Notes: a model not told the origin generated them from the sequence alone. 64,000 nt of DNA from Streptomyces sp. CGMCC 4.7035 (GCF_031583065.1 NZ_CP134053.1:7605001-7669000); one strand, 5' to 3'. Shown: positions 53,773 through 62,732, numbered from the stretch's first letter. Made by a program: numbers and translations.

Positions 53773-54404
53773 ATGACGGCAACGGCGAACGATCAGAGGA
53801 CCGGTCGCGCGCGTACGGCGAGTGGGAATGCGGGACGTGGAACTTCCAGCCGTGGCACGAAGGGCCGGACCTGTACCGACTGTGGGAGCCCTACCGTAGC
53901 CAAGCCTCGTCCATCGAACCGCACGCCAAGGTGGCGCTGGGTTGCGTGGAGGCGCTGGCTCAACTTCACGCCAAGGGTTGGGCCCACGGTGACGTACAGC
54001 CCGCCCACTTCATCATCGGGTCAGAGCGGACCCACCTCATCGACCTGGCCCTTGCTCGGGGCGGACACGTGCCCGAGGGGTACGACTTCCCGTTCCGTGG
54101 CTGCCTGGTCCACTACGAGGCACCGGAGATCGCGCGCAGCGTGCTCGCCACGGGGGAAGCCGAGCCGACGCAGGAAGCGGACATCTACGCCCTCGGTGCC
54201 TCCCTGCTCATCTGTGCCACAGGCTGGCGGGCGGTCGAGTACCCGGACGACGCTCCGCGCCCTGTCCAGAGAGAGGCCGTGGCGAACGGCAAGCGTCGCC
54301 CCGTGAAGGCGGCCGGTGAGCTGGGAGAACTGATCGACGCCATGCTCAGCCACGCTCCCGAGGACAGGCCCACCATCTACGAGGTGGGCAAGGCCCTGAG
54401 CTGA
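53773..54404 (+). pseudogene. Protein-kinase-like gene with a frameshift near its 5' end
   Basis: AAGGAG and ATG 53773 give a clear translation start (MTATANDQRTG), but the protein-like frame from about 53810 is a different one: YGEWECGTWNFQPWHEGPDL and on to HGDVQPAHFIIG (catalytic-loop position), LIDLALARG (DFG position), VHYEAPEIA (APE) and EADIYALGASLL. No start codon opens that frame before GTG 53931. The kinase N-lobe is absent, and HRD, its Asn and DFG are all degenerate, so even the intact ancestor was probably a pseudokinase. The alternative is a short protein of 157 residues from GTG 53931. Confidence 0.6.
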
Positions 54405-54530
54405 TCCCGAAGCGCCGATTCCTCCGGCGTCAATCGCACGGCCAAGACCGACAACGCAAAGACCGGACCACCCCTCAGCCTGGACAGCATTCCGGGTGGT
54501 TCGGTCACGGAATCCCTGATCAGGACCCCG

Positions 54531-55283
54531 GTGCCGATGGCACCGGGGCAGTTGGCGTGCTCGGATGCGGCTGCTGCTGCAACCCCGGTTTCATGTTGTC
54601 GAGTTGGAGAGGGTTTTGACCTGAGCCACCGAAAGTCAGCCACGACGATGGGTGCGCCGGCTGAGCGTCCGTCACGTGTGCTTCCAGCAACTCCGTACCG
54701 GCCTCAGCCACGCTTCTTCCATACATCACGGGCCGCACCTCGATCCGGCCTGGGCGTTGCCGCCGTGGCCCGGCAACTGGGCTCGGACTGCGGCTCTGCG
54801 GGCCATGCGGCTTTGAACGGTGGGCGGTTGGGTGGCGCGGTCGTGCTTGGCGGGGTCGCCGCGGCCATTCGGCGGCTTTTCGGTGAGCGGTCACCGATCC
54901 AATCCGGCGGCGCCTCCGACCACCTTGAAGCGCTGCCCCGGTCGAGCAGCCTGCCGGTCGTGATCTCCGGTCCTGAATCCGTCCGAGCGGGGTTGCTGAC
55001 GGCCGCGCCTCGCTATGACCCCAAGCCCATCGTTCGCGTCGCGTTCCGTCTCGCGGACGCTTACGACCTCGGCGGCTTCCGCCTCAGCTCCGCCTCGTGG
55101 GACCTCGCGGAATCCGTCCCGGCGCTGAGGTCCGCACTCGCGCACCCTCCCGGTGATGCTCTCTGCGAGCTCGCAGCAGGGACAGTTGAGTTCACCACCC
55201 GCGACGGTGCCACGCTGTCCTACTGCCGCCCCTCGATCAAGGTCGTCGGCCCCTGGCGCAAGAGTGACCAACACGCAGCCTGA
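54531..55283 (+). CDS. Unrecognised ORF; only the 3' half looks like protein
   Basis: I do not recognise this protein. Residues after about 140 (VVISGPESVRAGLLTAAPRY, PKPIVRVAFRLADAYDLGGF, LSSASWDLAESVPALRSALA, FTTRDGATLSYCRPSIKVVG) have normal composition and codon use. The first 130 codons are Ala/Arg/Ser-rich with poor coding character. It may be a 3' fragment of a larger island gene fused to non-coding sequence. A perfect terminator follows. The region 54405-54900 has no other convincing gene on either strand. Confidence 0.4.
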   Translation: MPMAPGQLACSDAAAAATPVSCCRVGEGFDLSHRKSATTMGAPAERPSRVLPATPYRPQPRFFHTSRAAPRSGLGVAAVARQLGSDCGSAGHAALNGGRLGGAVVLGGVAAAIRRLFGERSPIQSGGASDHLEALPRSSSLPVVISGPESVRAGLLTAAPRYDPKPIVRVAFRLADAYDLGGFRLSSASWDLAESVPALRSALAHPPGDALCELAAGTVEFTTRDGATLSYCRPSIKVVGPWRKSDQHAA

Positions 55284-55298
55284 CCCCGGCCGCATACA

Positions 55299-55332
55299 AG
55301 GGCGCCCCCACCTCGCCCGGTGGGGGCGCCCT
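55299..55332. terminator. Bidirectional terminator before the integrase gene
   Basis: AGGGCGCCCCCACC pairs perfectly with GGTGGGGGCGCCCT over 14 bp with a 6-base loop, between the convergent ORF and integrase gene. Confidence 0.85.
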
Positions 55333-55350
55333 CTCCTGTGTCCGGCGGCG

Positions 55351-56958
55351 TCAGCCTTCGTCTTCCTCGGCCGTCTCGACCTGCCCGACCTTCTTCTCCG
55401 CTGCCGTCCGCCGCATGTGCCCTTCCTCACCGAAGTGCACTGACAACCGCGATGTGTCCAGCTTCTTCCCGCCGCGCCGCGCGGGTGCCACCTCCACGTA
55501 GCCGCCCGCGTTCAACAACAGGTCTCGCTTACCGGTCACGTCCGAGCGCTTCCACTGCTCGGCGTGCGTCTCGCCGGTCGGCTCCGCCTTCACGCCGCCT
55601 GGCTTCGCCGTTCGCTGCTTATCTTTCAGGGACGCCAGGCGGTCCTCCAGCTTGGCGTACTGCTCCACGTACCGGATCGCACCGTCATCTCCCTTGAACA
55701 GACCTCGGTCGTACCGGTCTTTCTGCAGGTCGGCCAACGCTTCCTCGGCCTGCCGGATCTGGGGACGGAAGTCCTCGCCCACCTCCTGGACCATCCGCAT
55801 CACGGGGAGGTGCCCGTACTTCGCAAGAAACTGCTCAGTGACGTGCTCCTCAGTGGTCACCCCTGCCACGGTCGGCCCGTAGCACTTCTCGCCCGGCTTC
55901 TCCTCCCCCTTGGCCGCCCGCTGGCGGTACTTCAGCGGACCGATGCACCGGTACCGCAGCTGACCGTTGCGCCCGCTGAAGGTGTACATGCGCTCACCGC
56001 AGACTCCGCAGTGCATGATGCCGCGCAGTAGCGACGTCCCCTCCCGGCGCTTCTCACCGGGATTGGCCCGGCGCTTCAGCTCGTCCTGGAGTGCCTGCCA
56101 AGTGTCCGTGTCGAGAATCGGTGGACGGTTGACCAGGGGCAGCCCGTCCGTTCGCAGGATCGGCTTTCCGTCCTCGATGACCTGGCCGAGCAACTGCGGA
56201 TTGCTCAGCAGGCTGCGCAGAGTCGTCGTGTACCACTGCTTGGAGTCGCTGCGCTTGCCCGTGGTCTGGCGTGAGGTGTGGCCGGGCGACGGGACGCCCT
56301 CCTTGTTGAGGTCGTTGATGATCTGCATGAGCGAGTCCTTGGCAAGGACTTGCTCCACGATCCTCCTGATCGTCTTGGCCTCGTCCTCGTTGACCGCGAG
56401 AACCTTGCCCGCCCCGTTCGGGTTGGGAACAACCATGTACCCGTACGGGACCCGGCCCCCGGTGTAGCGGCCCTCGCGGCGCAGGTGCTCGTGCGCGCTG
56501 GACACCCGCATGCCGATGGTGTCGGACTCCAGCTCCGCGAAGACGGCGATCACCTTCGCCATGGCCCGGCCCATGGACGACGTGAGGTCGAGGGGCTCCG
56601 TCGCTGACGCGAGCGCGACGCTCTGATGCTCGGCAAGCCGCATGATCTCCGCGAAGTCGACCGTCGAGCGTGCGAGCCGGTCGATCTTGAAGAACACGAT
56701 CACGTCCAGCTCGGCGAGCCTGGTCAGGATGCGTTGCAGACCCGGCCGGTCGAGGCCCCGCGAGAAACCGGAGACATCGATGTCCTCCTCGACGAATATG
56801 ACGTCCCAGCCACGCGCCTCACACAGTGCCTCGCACGCCGCTCTCTGGCGCTCGGGAGAAGTCGTCTCGTCCGTTTCACGCGATAGGCGAACATAGATAG
56901 CGGCGCGCATCCCCGGCGCGTCGGCCGGTACGCCCTTCCGGCGCCGGGCACGGGGCAT
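55351..56958 (-). CDS. Large serine recombinase (phage-type integrase)
   Basis: A 535-residue serine integrase. The resolvase domain has the nucleophile in IYVRLSRETDE (S26), then RARRARL-type residues in FFKIDRLARSTVDF and the SSMGRAMAKVIAVFAELES helix E. A recombinase domain (GGRVPYGY, VEQVLAKDSLMQIINDLN, WYTTTLRSLLSNPQLLGQV), a zinc ribbon with MHCGVCGERM, and a coiled-coil tail (about 400-445) follow. The domain set is complete, so it could be active. It lies 62 bp from the XPB gene and reads away from it, placing the 5' end of XPB as its likely attachment site. ATG 56910 is an alternative start. Confidence 0.95.
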   Translation of the reverse strand: MPRARRRKGVPADAPGMRAAIYVRLSRETDETTSPERQRAACEALCEARGWDVIFVEEDIDVSGFSRGLDRPGLQRILTRLAELDVIVFFKIDRLARSTVDFAEIMRLAEHQSVALASATEPLDLTSSMGRAMAKVIAVFAELESDTIGMRVSSAHEHLRREGRYTGGRVPYGYMVVPNPNGAGKVLAVNEDEAKTIRRIVEQVLAKDSLMQIINDLNKEGVPSPGHTSRQTTGKRSDSKQWYTTTLRSLLSNPQLLGQVIEDGKPILRTDGLPLVNRPPILDTDTWQALQDELKRRANPGEKRREGTSLLRGIMHCGVCGERMYTFSGRNGQLRYRCIGPLKYRQRAAKGEEKPGEKCYGPTVAGVTTEEHVTEQFLAKYGHLPVMRMVQEVGEDFRPQIRQAEEALADLQKDRYDRGLFKGDDGAIRYVEQYAKLEDRLASLKDKQRTAKPGGVKAEPTGETHAEQWKRSDVTGKRDLLLNAGGYVEVAPARRGGKKLDTSRLSVHFGEEGHMRRTAAEKKVGQVETAEEDEG

Positions 56959-56974
56959 AGCCCGCGCCGCTGGC

Positions 56975-57065
56975 AGGTGTGGTGTCCGTCACGGTGACAA
57001 TCCTATCCGCGGAGGTATGCGTGTCCTGCCTAATCGTCCAGTCCGACAAGACGCTGCTCCTCGAA
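56975..57065. other. Candidate att junction between integrase element and XPB gene
   Basis: The XPB protein is typical from LIVQSDKTLLLEVDHEQAD on, but its first residues are MSC instead of the usual M-N-G-P-type start. GGAGG and GTG 57021 are therefore probably supplied by the element. The short integrase-XPB gap also contains GTCAC-G-GTGAC (56989-56999). The exact crossover is not known. Confidence 0.45.
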
Positions 57066-58664
57066 GTCGATCACGAGCAGGCCGACGCATGCCGTCGGGC
57101 CATCGCGCCGTTCGCCGAGCTGGAGCGGGCGCCCGAGCACATCCACACCTATCGGGTGACCCCGCTCGGACTCTGGAACGCGCGGGCCGCCGGTCACGAC
57201 GCCGAGCAGGTCGTGGACGCGCTCGTGCAGTACAGCCGGTATCCGGTGCCGCACGCGCTGCTCGTCGACATCGCCGAGACCATGGACCGGTACGGGCGGC
57301 TGACCCTCACCAAGCACCCGGCCCACGGACTGGTCCTGACGACCACCGACCGGCCCGTCCTCGAAGAGGTGCTGCGGTCGAAGCGGATCGCTCCGCTGGT
57401 CGGGGCCCGGATCGAGCCGGACATCGTCGCCGTCCATCCCTCCGAGCGCGGGCAGATCAAGCAGGTGCTGCTGAAGCTGGGCTGGCCCGCCGAGGATCTC
57501 GCGGGGTACGTGGACGGCGAGGCGCATCCGATCGAGCTGCACGAAGACGGGTGGACGCTGCGGCCCTACCAGAAGCAGGCCGTCGAGAACTTCTGGCACG
57601 GCGGCAGCGGAGTCGTCGTGCTGCCCTGCGGCGCCGGCAAGACCCTCGTCGGCGCCGGGTCCATGGCCCAGGCCAAGGCCACCACCCTCATCCTGGTCAC
57701 CAACACCGTCTCCGCCCGGCAGTGGAAGCACGAGCTGGTGAAGCGGACCTCGCTCACCGAGGACGAGATCGGGGAGTACTCCGGTACGCGCAAGGAGATC
57801 CGGCCCGTCACCATCGCGACGTACCAGGTGCTGACGACCAAGCGGAAGGGCGTCTATCCGCACCTGGAGCTGTTCGACTCCCGCGACTGGGGGCTCATCG
57901 TCTACGACGAGGTGCACCTGCTGCCCGCGCCCGTCTTCAAGTTCACGGCCGACCTCCAGGCGCGCCGGCGGCTCGGGCTGACGGCGACGCTGGTGCGGGA
58001 GGACGGCCGTGAGTCGGATGTCTTCTCCCTCATCGGGCCCAAGCGCTTCGACGCTCCCTGGAAGGAGATCGAGGCCCAGGGGTACATCGCGCCCGCCGAC
58101 TGTGTGGAGGTGCGGGTCAACCTCACCGAATCCGAGCGGCTCGCGTACGCCACCGCCGAGACCGAGGAGAAGTACCGCTTCTGTGCGACCACCGACACCA
58201 AGCGGAAGGTGACCGAGGCGCTGGTGCGGCGCTTCGCCGGGCAGCAGATCCTCGTCATCGGGCAGTACATCGACCAGCTGGACGAGCTGGGTGAGCATCT
58301 GGGCGCGCCCGTCATCAAGGGCGAGACCTCCAACGCCCAGCGCGAGAAGCTCTTCGACGCCTTCCGCGAGGGTGAGATCAGCGTGCTCGTCGTCTCCAAG
58401 GTCGCGAACTTCTCCATCGACCTGCCGGAGGCGACCGTCGCCATCCAGGTGTCGGGAACGTTCGGGTCGCGGCAGGAGGAGGCGCAGCGGCTGGGCCGGG
58501 TGCTGCGGCCGAAGGCCGACGGGCATCAGGCGCACTTCTACTCGGTCGTCGCCCGGGACACCATCGACCAGGACTTCGCCGCCCACCGCCAGCGCTTCCT
58601 GGCGGAACAGGGGTACGCCTACCGGATCATGGACGCGGACGAGCTGCTGGCCGAGGAGAGCTGA
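57021..58664 (+). CDS. XPB-type SF2 DNA helicase
   Basis: A 547-residue helicase like archaeal and mycobacterial XPB. Walker A PCGAGKT (about 201-207), DEVH box (VYDEVHLLPAP, about 295), motif III GLTATLVREDG, motif V VVSKVANFSIDLPEA and motif VI RQEEAQRLGRVLRP are complete, with an XPB damage-recognition-like N-terminal domain. It unwinds DNA, probably in repair. GGAGG lies five bases before GTG 57021. The extreme N-terminus looks replaced by the integrated element, yet the gene keeps a good ribosome-binding site and full domains. Confidence 0.93.
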   Translation: MSCLIVQSDKTLLLEVDHEQADACRRAIAPFAELERAPEHIHTYRVTPLGLWNARAAGHDAEQVVDALVQYSRYPVPHALLVDIAETMDRYGRLTLTKHPAHGLVLTTTDRPVLEEVLRSKRIAPLVGARIEPDIVAVHPSERGQIKQVLLKLGWPAEDLAGYVDGEAHPIELHEDGWTLRPYQKQAVENFWHGGSGVVVLPCGAGKTLVGAGSMAQAKATTLILVTNTVSARQWKHELVKRTSLTEDEIGEYSGTRKEIRPVTIATYQVLTTKRKGVYPHLELFDSRDWGLIVYDEVHLLPAPVFKFTADLQARRRLGLTATLVREDGRESDVFSLIGPKRFDAPWKEIEAQGYIAPADCVEVRVNLTESERLAYATAETEEKYRFCATTDTKRKVTEALVRRFAGQQILVIGQYIDQLDELGEHLGAPVIKGETSNAQREKLFDAFREGEISVLVVSKVANFSIDLPEATVAIQVSGTFGSRQEEAQRLGRVLRPKADGHQAHFYSVVARDTIDQDFAAHRQRFLAEQGYAYRIMDADELLAEES

Positions 58665-58671
58665 ACGACGA

Positions 58672-58705
58672 CGTCCGCAGTCGCCGCTACCGGCGGCTGC
58701 GGACG
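58672..58705. terminator. Terminator hairpin after XPB
   Basis: CGTCCGCAG-T-CGCCGC pairs with GGCGGC-TGCGGACG. It also contains the stop codon of the convergent 62-residue gene. Confidence 0.7.
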
Positions 58706-58875
58706 CCCGCCTCTTCGCCGTACTCGCCGAGGAGGATCACGTCTATCGCGGCGCCCACGAACACCCTGAGGGCACGCAGGGCGTCGCCGAGGCGATGGTG
58801 ATGGTGGTCACCGTCGAGAGCCGTCGCACCGGACGGCGGGCCGTGCCCGGCTGGTGTGAAGGTTGCTGCACTCAT
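58687..58875 (-). CDS. Small conserved actinobacterial protein
   Basis: A 62-residue protein MSAATFTPAGHGPPSGATAL, then DGDHHHHRLGDALRALRVFV, then GAAIDVILLGEYGEEAGVRS. A histidine run precedes a single amphipathic or membrane-like helix. The pattern HHHHRLGDALRAxRVFxGAA is one I know from other Streptomyces, without assigned function. ATG 58875 is the only plausible start. Confidence 0.65.
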   Translation of the reverse strand: MSAATFTPAGHGPPSGATALDGDHHHHRLGDALRALRVFVGAAIDVILLGEYGEEAGVRSRR

Positions 58876-59042
58876 GTCTCCATGGTGGAACCCCGTGCCC
58901 CGAATGGCGTCGGACCAGGGACGTAACCTGCGCGGCTCTCGTGTCCCCCTGGAGTCCCGCTCCCGTAGTACTCCGGAGGGACGCCGTCCCCTAGGGAACC
59001 CGGGGTGGCGACCCCGAGATGCCCGGCCGTCCGGTGGGCCCC

Positions 59043-59137
59043 GCGTCCGTGGATGCCGGGACGAGGGCGTGGGCTACCGCATCCGTGGATGGCGGGACGA
59101 GGGCGTGGGCTACCGCATCCGTGGATGGCGGGACGAC
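59043..59137. repeat. 36-bp minisatellite, about 2.6 units
   Basis: TCCGTGGATGGCGGGACGAG with GGCGTGGGCTACCGCA recurs at 59046, 59082 and 59118. It is non-coding, in the 467-bp gap upstream of the HelD-like gene; nothing else but a promoter is seen there. Confidence 0.85.
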
Positions 59138-59172
59138 CGATCGCCCCGCGTCCACAGCTGCCCGGAAATCCA

Positions 59173-59202
59173 TTGGCCCCGTATCCGCCCGTCACCTAGA
59201 AT
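59173..59202 (+). promoter_or_regulatory. Candidate promoter of the HelD-like gene
   Basis: TTGGCC and TAGAAT with an 18-bp spacer, about 140 bp upstream of the GTG start. No rifamycin-associated inverted element was recognised. Confidence 0.45.
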
Positions 59203-59342
59203 CCCCTCTCTTGCCCGCCTCCCTTCACGGAGAGCCACCGTCCGGACGGAAACCGGACGGCAGTACCGCCACCAGTCACCGCGACAGCGGCCGGTGTCCG
59301 CACCCCCGACCGGCCCCCGCCACGCCCCGGAGGCACCTTTCC

Positions 59343-61457
59343 GTGTCCACGCCGTCCACGCCGTCCACCCCCTCCACCCCGTCCGCGCCCGCCCCCGGCC
59401 CCGACCCGTCCGGCCCCGGCCCTCTCGCCCGCGAGCGCTCCCACCTCACCGCCTCCCGGGCGGCGCTGCGCGCGATGCGCGAGGACGTGGAGAACCTCGA
59501 CATCAGCGATGTCACCGCGAACTGGGTCAACGCCGAGGTGCTGGCCCGCCAGATCGACGAGCGCATCAAGGCCCTCGCCGACCTCAGCCACACCCCGCTC
59601 TTCTTCGGCCGGCTCGACTACCTTCACGCGCCCGGCGCCGACCAGGCCGAGGGCGCCGAGGGCGAGAGGTTCTACATCGGGCGCCGGCATGTGCACGACG
59701 CCGACGGCGACCCGATGGTGATCGACTGGCGCGCGCCCGTCTCGCAGCCGTTCTACCGGGCCTCGAAGAAGGACCCGATGGACGTCGGGCTGCGCCGCCG
59801 CTTCGGCTACACCGGCGGCGACCTCACCGCCTATGAGGACGAGCACCTCTCCGACCCCGCCGAGGCGGCCACCACCAGCAAACTGCTCCAGCAGGAGATC
59901 GAGCGCCCGCGCGTGGGCCCGATGCGCGACATCGTGGCCACCATCCAGCCCGAGCAGGACGAGATCGTGCGGTCCGGGCTGTCGGGGACCGTGTGCGTGC
60001 AGGGAGGCCCGGGGACGGGCAAGACCGCCGTCGGCCTCCACCGCGTCGCCTACCTCCTGTACGCGCACCGCGAGCGGCTGGCCCGCACCGGCACCCTCGT
60101 CATCGGGCCGAACAAGTCCTTCCTGCACTACATCGAGCAGGTGCTGCCCGCCCTCGGCGAGTTGGAGGTCAGGCAGGCGACGGTGGACGACCTCGTCGCG
60201 CATGTCGAGGTGCGCGGGACGGACACCGCGGCCGCCGCCGTCATCAAGGGCGACGCACGCATGGCGGAGGTCCTGCGCCGGGCCGTGCGCTCGCACGTGA
60301 CGATGCCGACCGAGCCGGTCGTGGTGGTGCGCGGCTCACGGCGCTGGCGCGTGCCCGCGTACGAACTGGAGGAGATCGTGCGGGAGTTGCTGGACCGGGA
60401 CATCCGGTACGGCGCCGCCCGCGAGGCCCTGCCGCAGCGGATCGCGCACGCCGTGCTGGTCCAGATGGAGCGGTCGGGGGAGGCACCGGACGACCGCGTA
60501 CAGGACGCCGTCGCCCGTAACGCCGCGGTGAAGGCGGCGGTCAAGGCGATCTGGCCGCCGGTCGATCCCGCCAAGCTGGTGCTGCGGCTGCTCACCGACG
60601 CCGACTTCCTCGCCGCGCACGCGGACGGGCTCCTCGACGAGGACGAGCGCAAGGAGATCCTCTGGGCGAAGCCGGTCCGGTCCGTGAAGTCCGCCAAGTG
60701 GTCCCCCGCGGACGCCGTGCTGATCGACGAGGCCACCGATCTGGTCCAGCGCACGCACTCGCTCGGGCACGTCGTGCTGGACGAGGCGCAGGACCTCTCG
60801 CCGATGCAGTACCGGGCGGTCGGGCGGCGCTGCACGACCGGTTCGGCGACCGTGCTCGGCGACCTCGCCCAGGGCACCACCCCCTGGGCGACGCGGAGCT
60901 GGCAGGAGGCGCTCGCCCACCTCGGGAAGTCCGAGGCGGTGGTCGAGGAGCTGACGGCCGGCTTCCGTGTGCCGACGGACGTGATCACGTACGCCTCCCG
61001 GCTGCTGCCGCACATCGCGCCGGGCCTCACGCCGGTCGCGTCGGTGCGTGAGAACCCCGGCTTCTTCGAGGTCCGCACGATCACGGACATCCGCGAAGTG
61101 GTGGCCGCCTGCGAGCAGTCGCTGCGCAACGAGGGCTCCACCGGTCTGATCGCCGCCGACGCCCGCGTCCCGGCGCTGGAGGAGGCGCTCACGGCGGCGG
61201 GGATCGCGTGTCTGTCCCCCGGTGCGGAGACGACGCAGGAGACCCGGCTGACCCTGGTCCCGGCCTCGCTCGCCAAGGGTCTGGAGTACGACTACGTGGT
61301 CCTCGACGAGCCCCGGGCCGTCGTGGACGGCGAACCGGACGAGCGCACGGGCCTGCGCCGCCTGTACGTGGCCCTGACCCGAGCGGTGTCGGGCCTGATC
61401 GTGACCCATGCGGCGCCACTGCCGACCCAACTGACCGAGGCTCCGCCGCTCCGGTAG
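59343..61457 (+). CDS. HelD-like SF1 (UvrD/Rep) helicase, RNA-polymerase-associated type
   Basis: A 704-residue protein. After a Ser/Thr/Pro repeat tail comes a coiled-coil arm (RAMREDVENLDIS, VLARQIDERIKALADL), Walker A GGPGTGKTAVGLHR (about 222-235), the DEAQD box (VVLDEAQDLSPMQYRAVG), and motifs LTAGFRVPTDVI and LYVALTRAV. This architecture is that of HelD/HelR proteins, which bind and recycle RNA polymerase, and in some Streptomyces protect it from rifampicin. That role is inferred. GGAGG lies ten bases before GTG 59343. It is co-directional with XPB but has its own promoter. Confidence 0.9.
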   Translation: MSTPSTPSTPSTPSAPAPGPDPSGPGPLARERSHLTASRAALRAMREDVENLDISDVTANWVNAEVLARQIDERIKALADLSHTPLFFGRLDYLHAPGADQAEGAEGERFYIGRRHVHDADGDPMVIDWRAPVSQPFYRASKKDPMDVGLRRRFGYTGGDLTAYEDEHLSDPAEAATTSKLLQQEIERPRVGPMRDIVATIQPEQDEIVRSGLSGTVCVQGGPGTGKTAVGLHRVAYLLYAHRERLARTGTLVIGPNKSFLHYIEQVLPALGELEVRQATVDDLVAHVEVRGTDTAAAAVIKGDARMAEVLRRAVRSHVTMPTEPVVVVRGSRRWRVPAYELEEIVRELLDRDIRYGAAREALPQRIAHAVLVQMERSGEAPDDRVQDAVARNAAVKAAVKAIWPPVDPAKLVLRLLTDADFLAAHADGLLDEDERKEILWAKPVRSVKSAKWSPADAVLIDEATDLVQRTHSLGHVVLDEAQDLSPMQYRAVGRRCTTGSATVLGDLAQGTTPWATRSWQEALAHLGKSEAVVEELTAGFRVPTDVITYASRLLPHIAPGLTPVASVRENPGFFEVRTITDIREVVAACEQSLRNEGSTGLIAADARVPALEEALTAAGIACLSPGAETTQETRLTLVPASLAKGLEYDYVVLDEPRAVVDGEPDERTGLRRLYVALTRAVSGLIVTHAAPLPTQLTEAPPLR

Positions 61458-61490
61458 GGGGGTCTTGGTGGCTGTCCGCAGCCTCGGCGG

Positions 61491-62180
61491 CTACCTGTCG
61501 ACGGCCGTACGCCACTCCCGTACCGCCTCCGCCGAGACCGGCGCGGTCCAGCCGTGCGGGCGGGCCGCGCCGCCGATGTGGAACGCGCCGACGCCGGCCG
61601 CGCGCAGCCGCGGGACGTGGTCGAGGCGGAGGCCGCCGCCGACGAGGAGCCGCTGGGTGTAGCCGGGCTCTCCGCGCCGGGTGGCCTCGGCGAGCAGGGT
61701 GGGCAGGCCGTCGTCCACGCCGTCCGGCGAGCCCGCCGTGAGATAGGCGTCCAGGCCCGGCAGATCGGCGAGCTGCTTGCGCAGGGCGTCGCGGTCGGCG
61801 CAGTGGTCGATGGCGCGGTGGAAAGTCCAGCGGCAGCCGTCCAGCTCCGCGAGCAGCCGCTCCACGACGGCGAGATCGGGGCCGCCGGCCTCGTCGAGGA
61901 ACCCGAGCACGAACTCGTCGGCGCCGGCCGCGCGCAGCTCGCGCGCGGCGCGTACGAGCGCCTCGACGTCACCGGCCGCGAACCCGTCCCGCAGCCGGAG
62001 CATCACGCGCAGCGAGATGCCGACGGCGGCGCGGATCGCGGCGAAGGTCTCCGCCGGCGGGGTGAGCCCGTCGGCGGCGATGTCGGTGACCAGTTCGAGG
62101 CGGTCCGCGCCTCCGGCCTGGGCGGCGACCGCGTCCTCGACGTCGAGGGCGATCACCTCCAGGACTGCACGCGTGCTCAT
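61491..62180 (-). CDS. cutC: CutC-family protein
   Basis: A 229-residue TIM-barrel CutC protein: LEVIALDVEDAVAAQAGGAD, RLELVTDIAADGLTPP, FVLGFLD, CRWTFHRAIDHCADRDAL and LLVGGGLRLDHVPRLRAAGV. CutC was named for copper homeostasis, but its biochemical role is debated. The length is normal and the start is fixed by the N-terminal strand at ATG 62180. It converges on the HelD-like gene with a 33-bp gap. Confidence 0.92.
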   Translation of the reverse strand: MSTRAVLEVIALDVEDAVAAQAGGADRLELVTDIAADGLTPPAETFAAIRAAVGISLRVMLRLRDGFAAGDVEALVRAARELRAAGADEFVLGFLDEAGGPDLAVVERLLAELDGCRWTFHRAIDHCADRDALRKQLADLPGLDAYLTAGSPDGVDDGLPTLLAEATRRGEPGYTQRLLVGGGLRLDHVPRLRAAGVGAFHIGGAARPHGWTAPVSAEAVREWRTAVDR

Positions 62181-62283
62181 AGGACCCCTTCCGTCGGTGC
62201 TCCCCAGGAGCGGCTACAGGTCTAGTCCAATCCAAGGGTACGACGGCGGGGTGCCGGGGGCGAGAAGATCGCCCGGGGGTGGA

Positions 62284-62732
62284 TCAGCCGAAGATGTTCA
62301 GGTCCGCCTCCTCCACCCCCGCCAGCTCGTACCCCGCCCCGCGCACCGGGCGTCCCGCGTACAGCCGCACGAGGGTGGCGGCGTCACCGATGTACCGCGC
62401 GGGCGTCCGCTGCGCGGACATGTCTCCGAGCCGCAGCGGCTCGTCCACGTCGTCGAGGTCCGCGTGCAGCGGCAGGTGGCCCTTCTCCCGCGTCACCCGG
62501 ACCAGCAGGGTCAGTGCGTCCGGCAGCCCCTCCCCGCGTACGCCCCCGGCTCGCCGAAGGTCTCCCGTACGTCACCGAGCACGTCCCGCACCGTCCACCA
62601 GGGACACGCGGCGGTCGGCAGCGAGAAGTCCGCGTCGGGCCGGGCCCGCAGCAGCGGTATCAGGGCGTCACGCTCGACGGCCGGCAGCCGCCCGGGCAGC
62701 TCGGGGTCCCGCTCCTCGTGTACGTCAGTCAT
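62284..62732 (-). pseudogene. Decayed maleylpyruvate isomerase-family gene
   Basis: It starts MTDVHEERDPELPGRLPAVE, PWWTVRDVLG, but then jumps to a part normally 60-70 residues later (DVRETFGEPGAYAG), so a central piece is deleted. A frameshift at the GGGGAGGGG run near 62,540 gives GRGCRTH-stop. The other frame continues LPDALTLLVRVTREKGHLPL to the end NIFG at 62284. Length (449 bp) is not a multiple of three. The gene is related to the partial one at 1-758. Confidence 0.85.

Noticed and set aside
54520..55430. Minus-strand frames at 54520-54894 and 54891-55430 as genes
   Set aside because: They are Arg/Pro-rich, lack start signals and overlap a plus-strand frame with better composition.
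59043..59137. Short CRISPR or an N-terminal extension of the HelD-like protein
   Set aside because: The 36-bp units are contiguous without spacers. The frame is open upstream, but GGAGG and GTG 59343 mark the start.
58876..59342. Rifamycin-associated element before the HelD-like gene
   Set aside because: I saw no matching long inverted repeat; only a normal -35/-10 pair was found.
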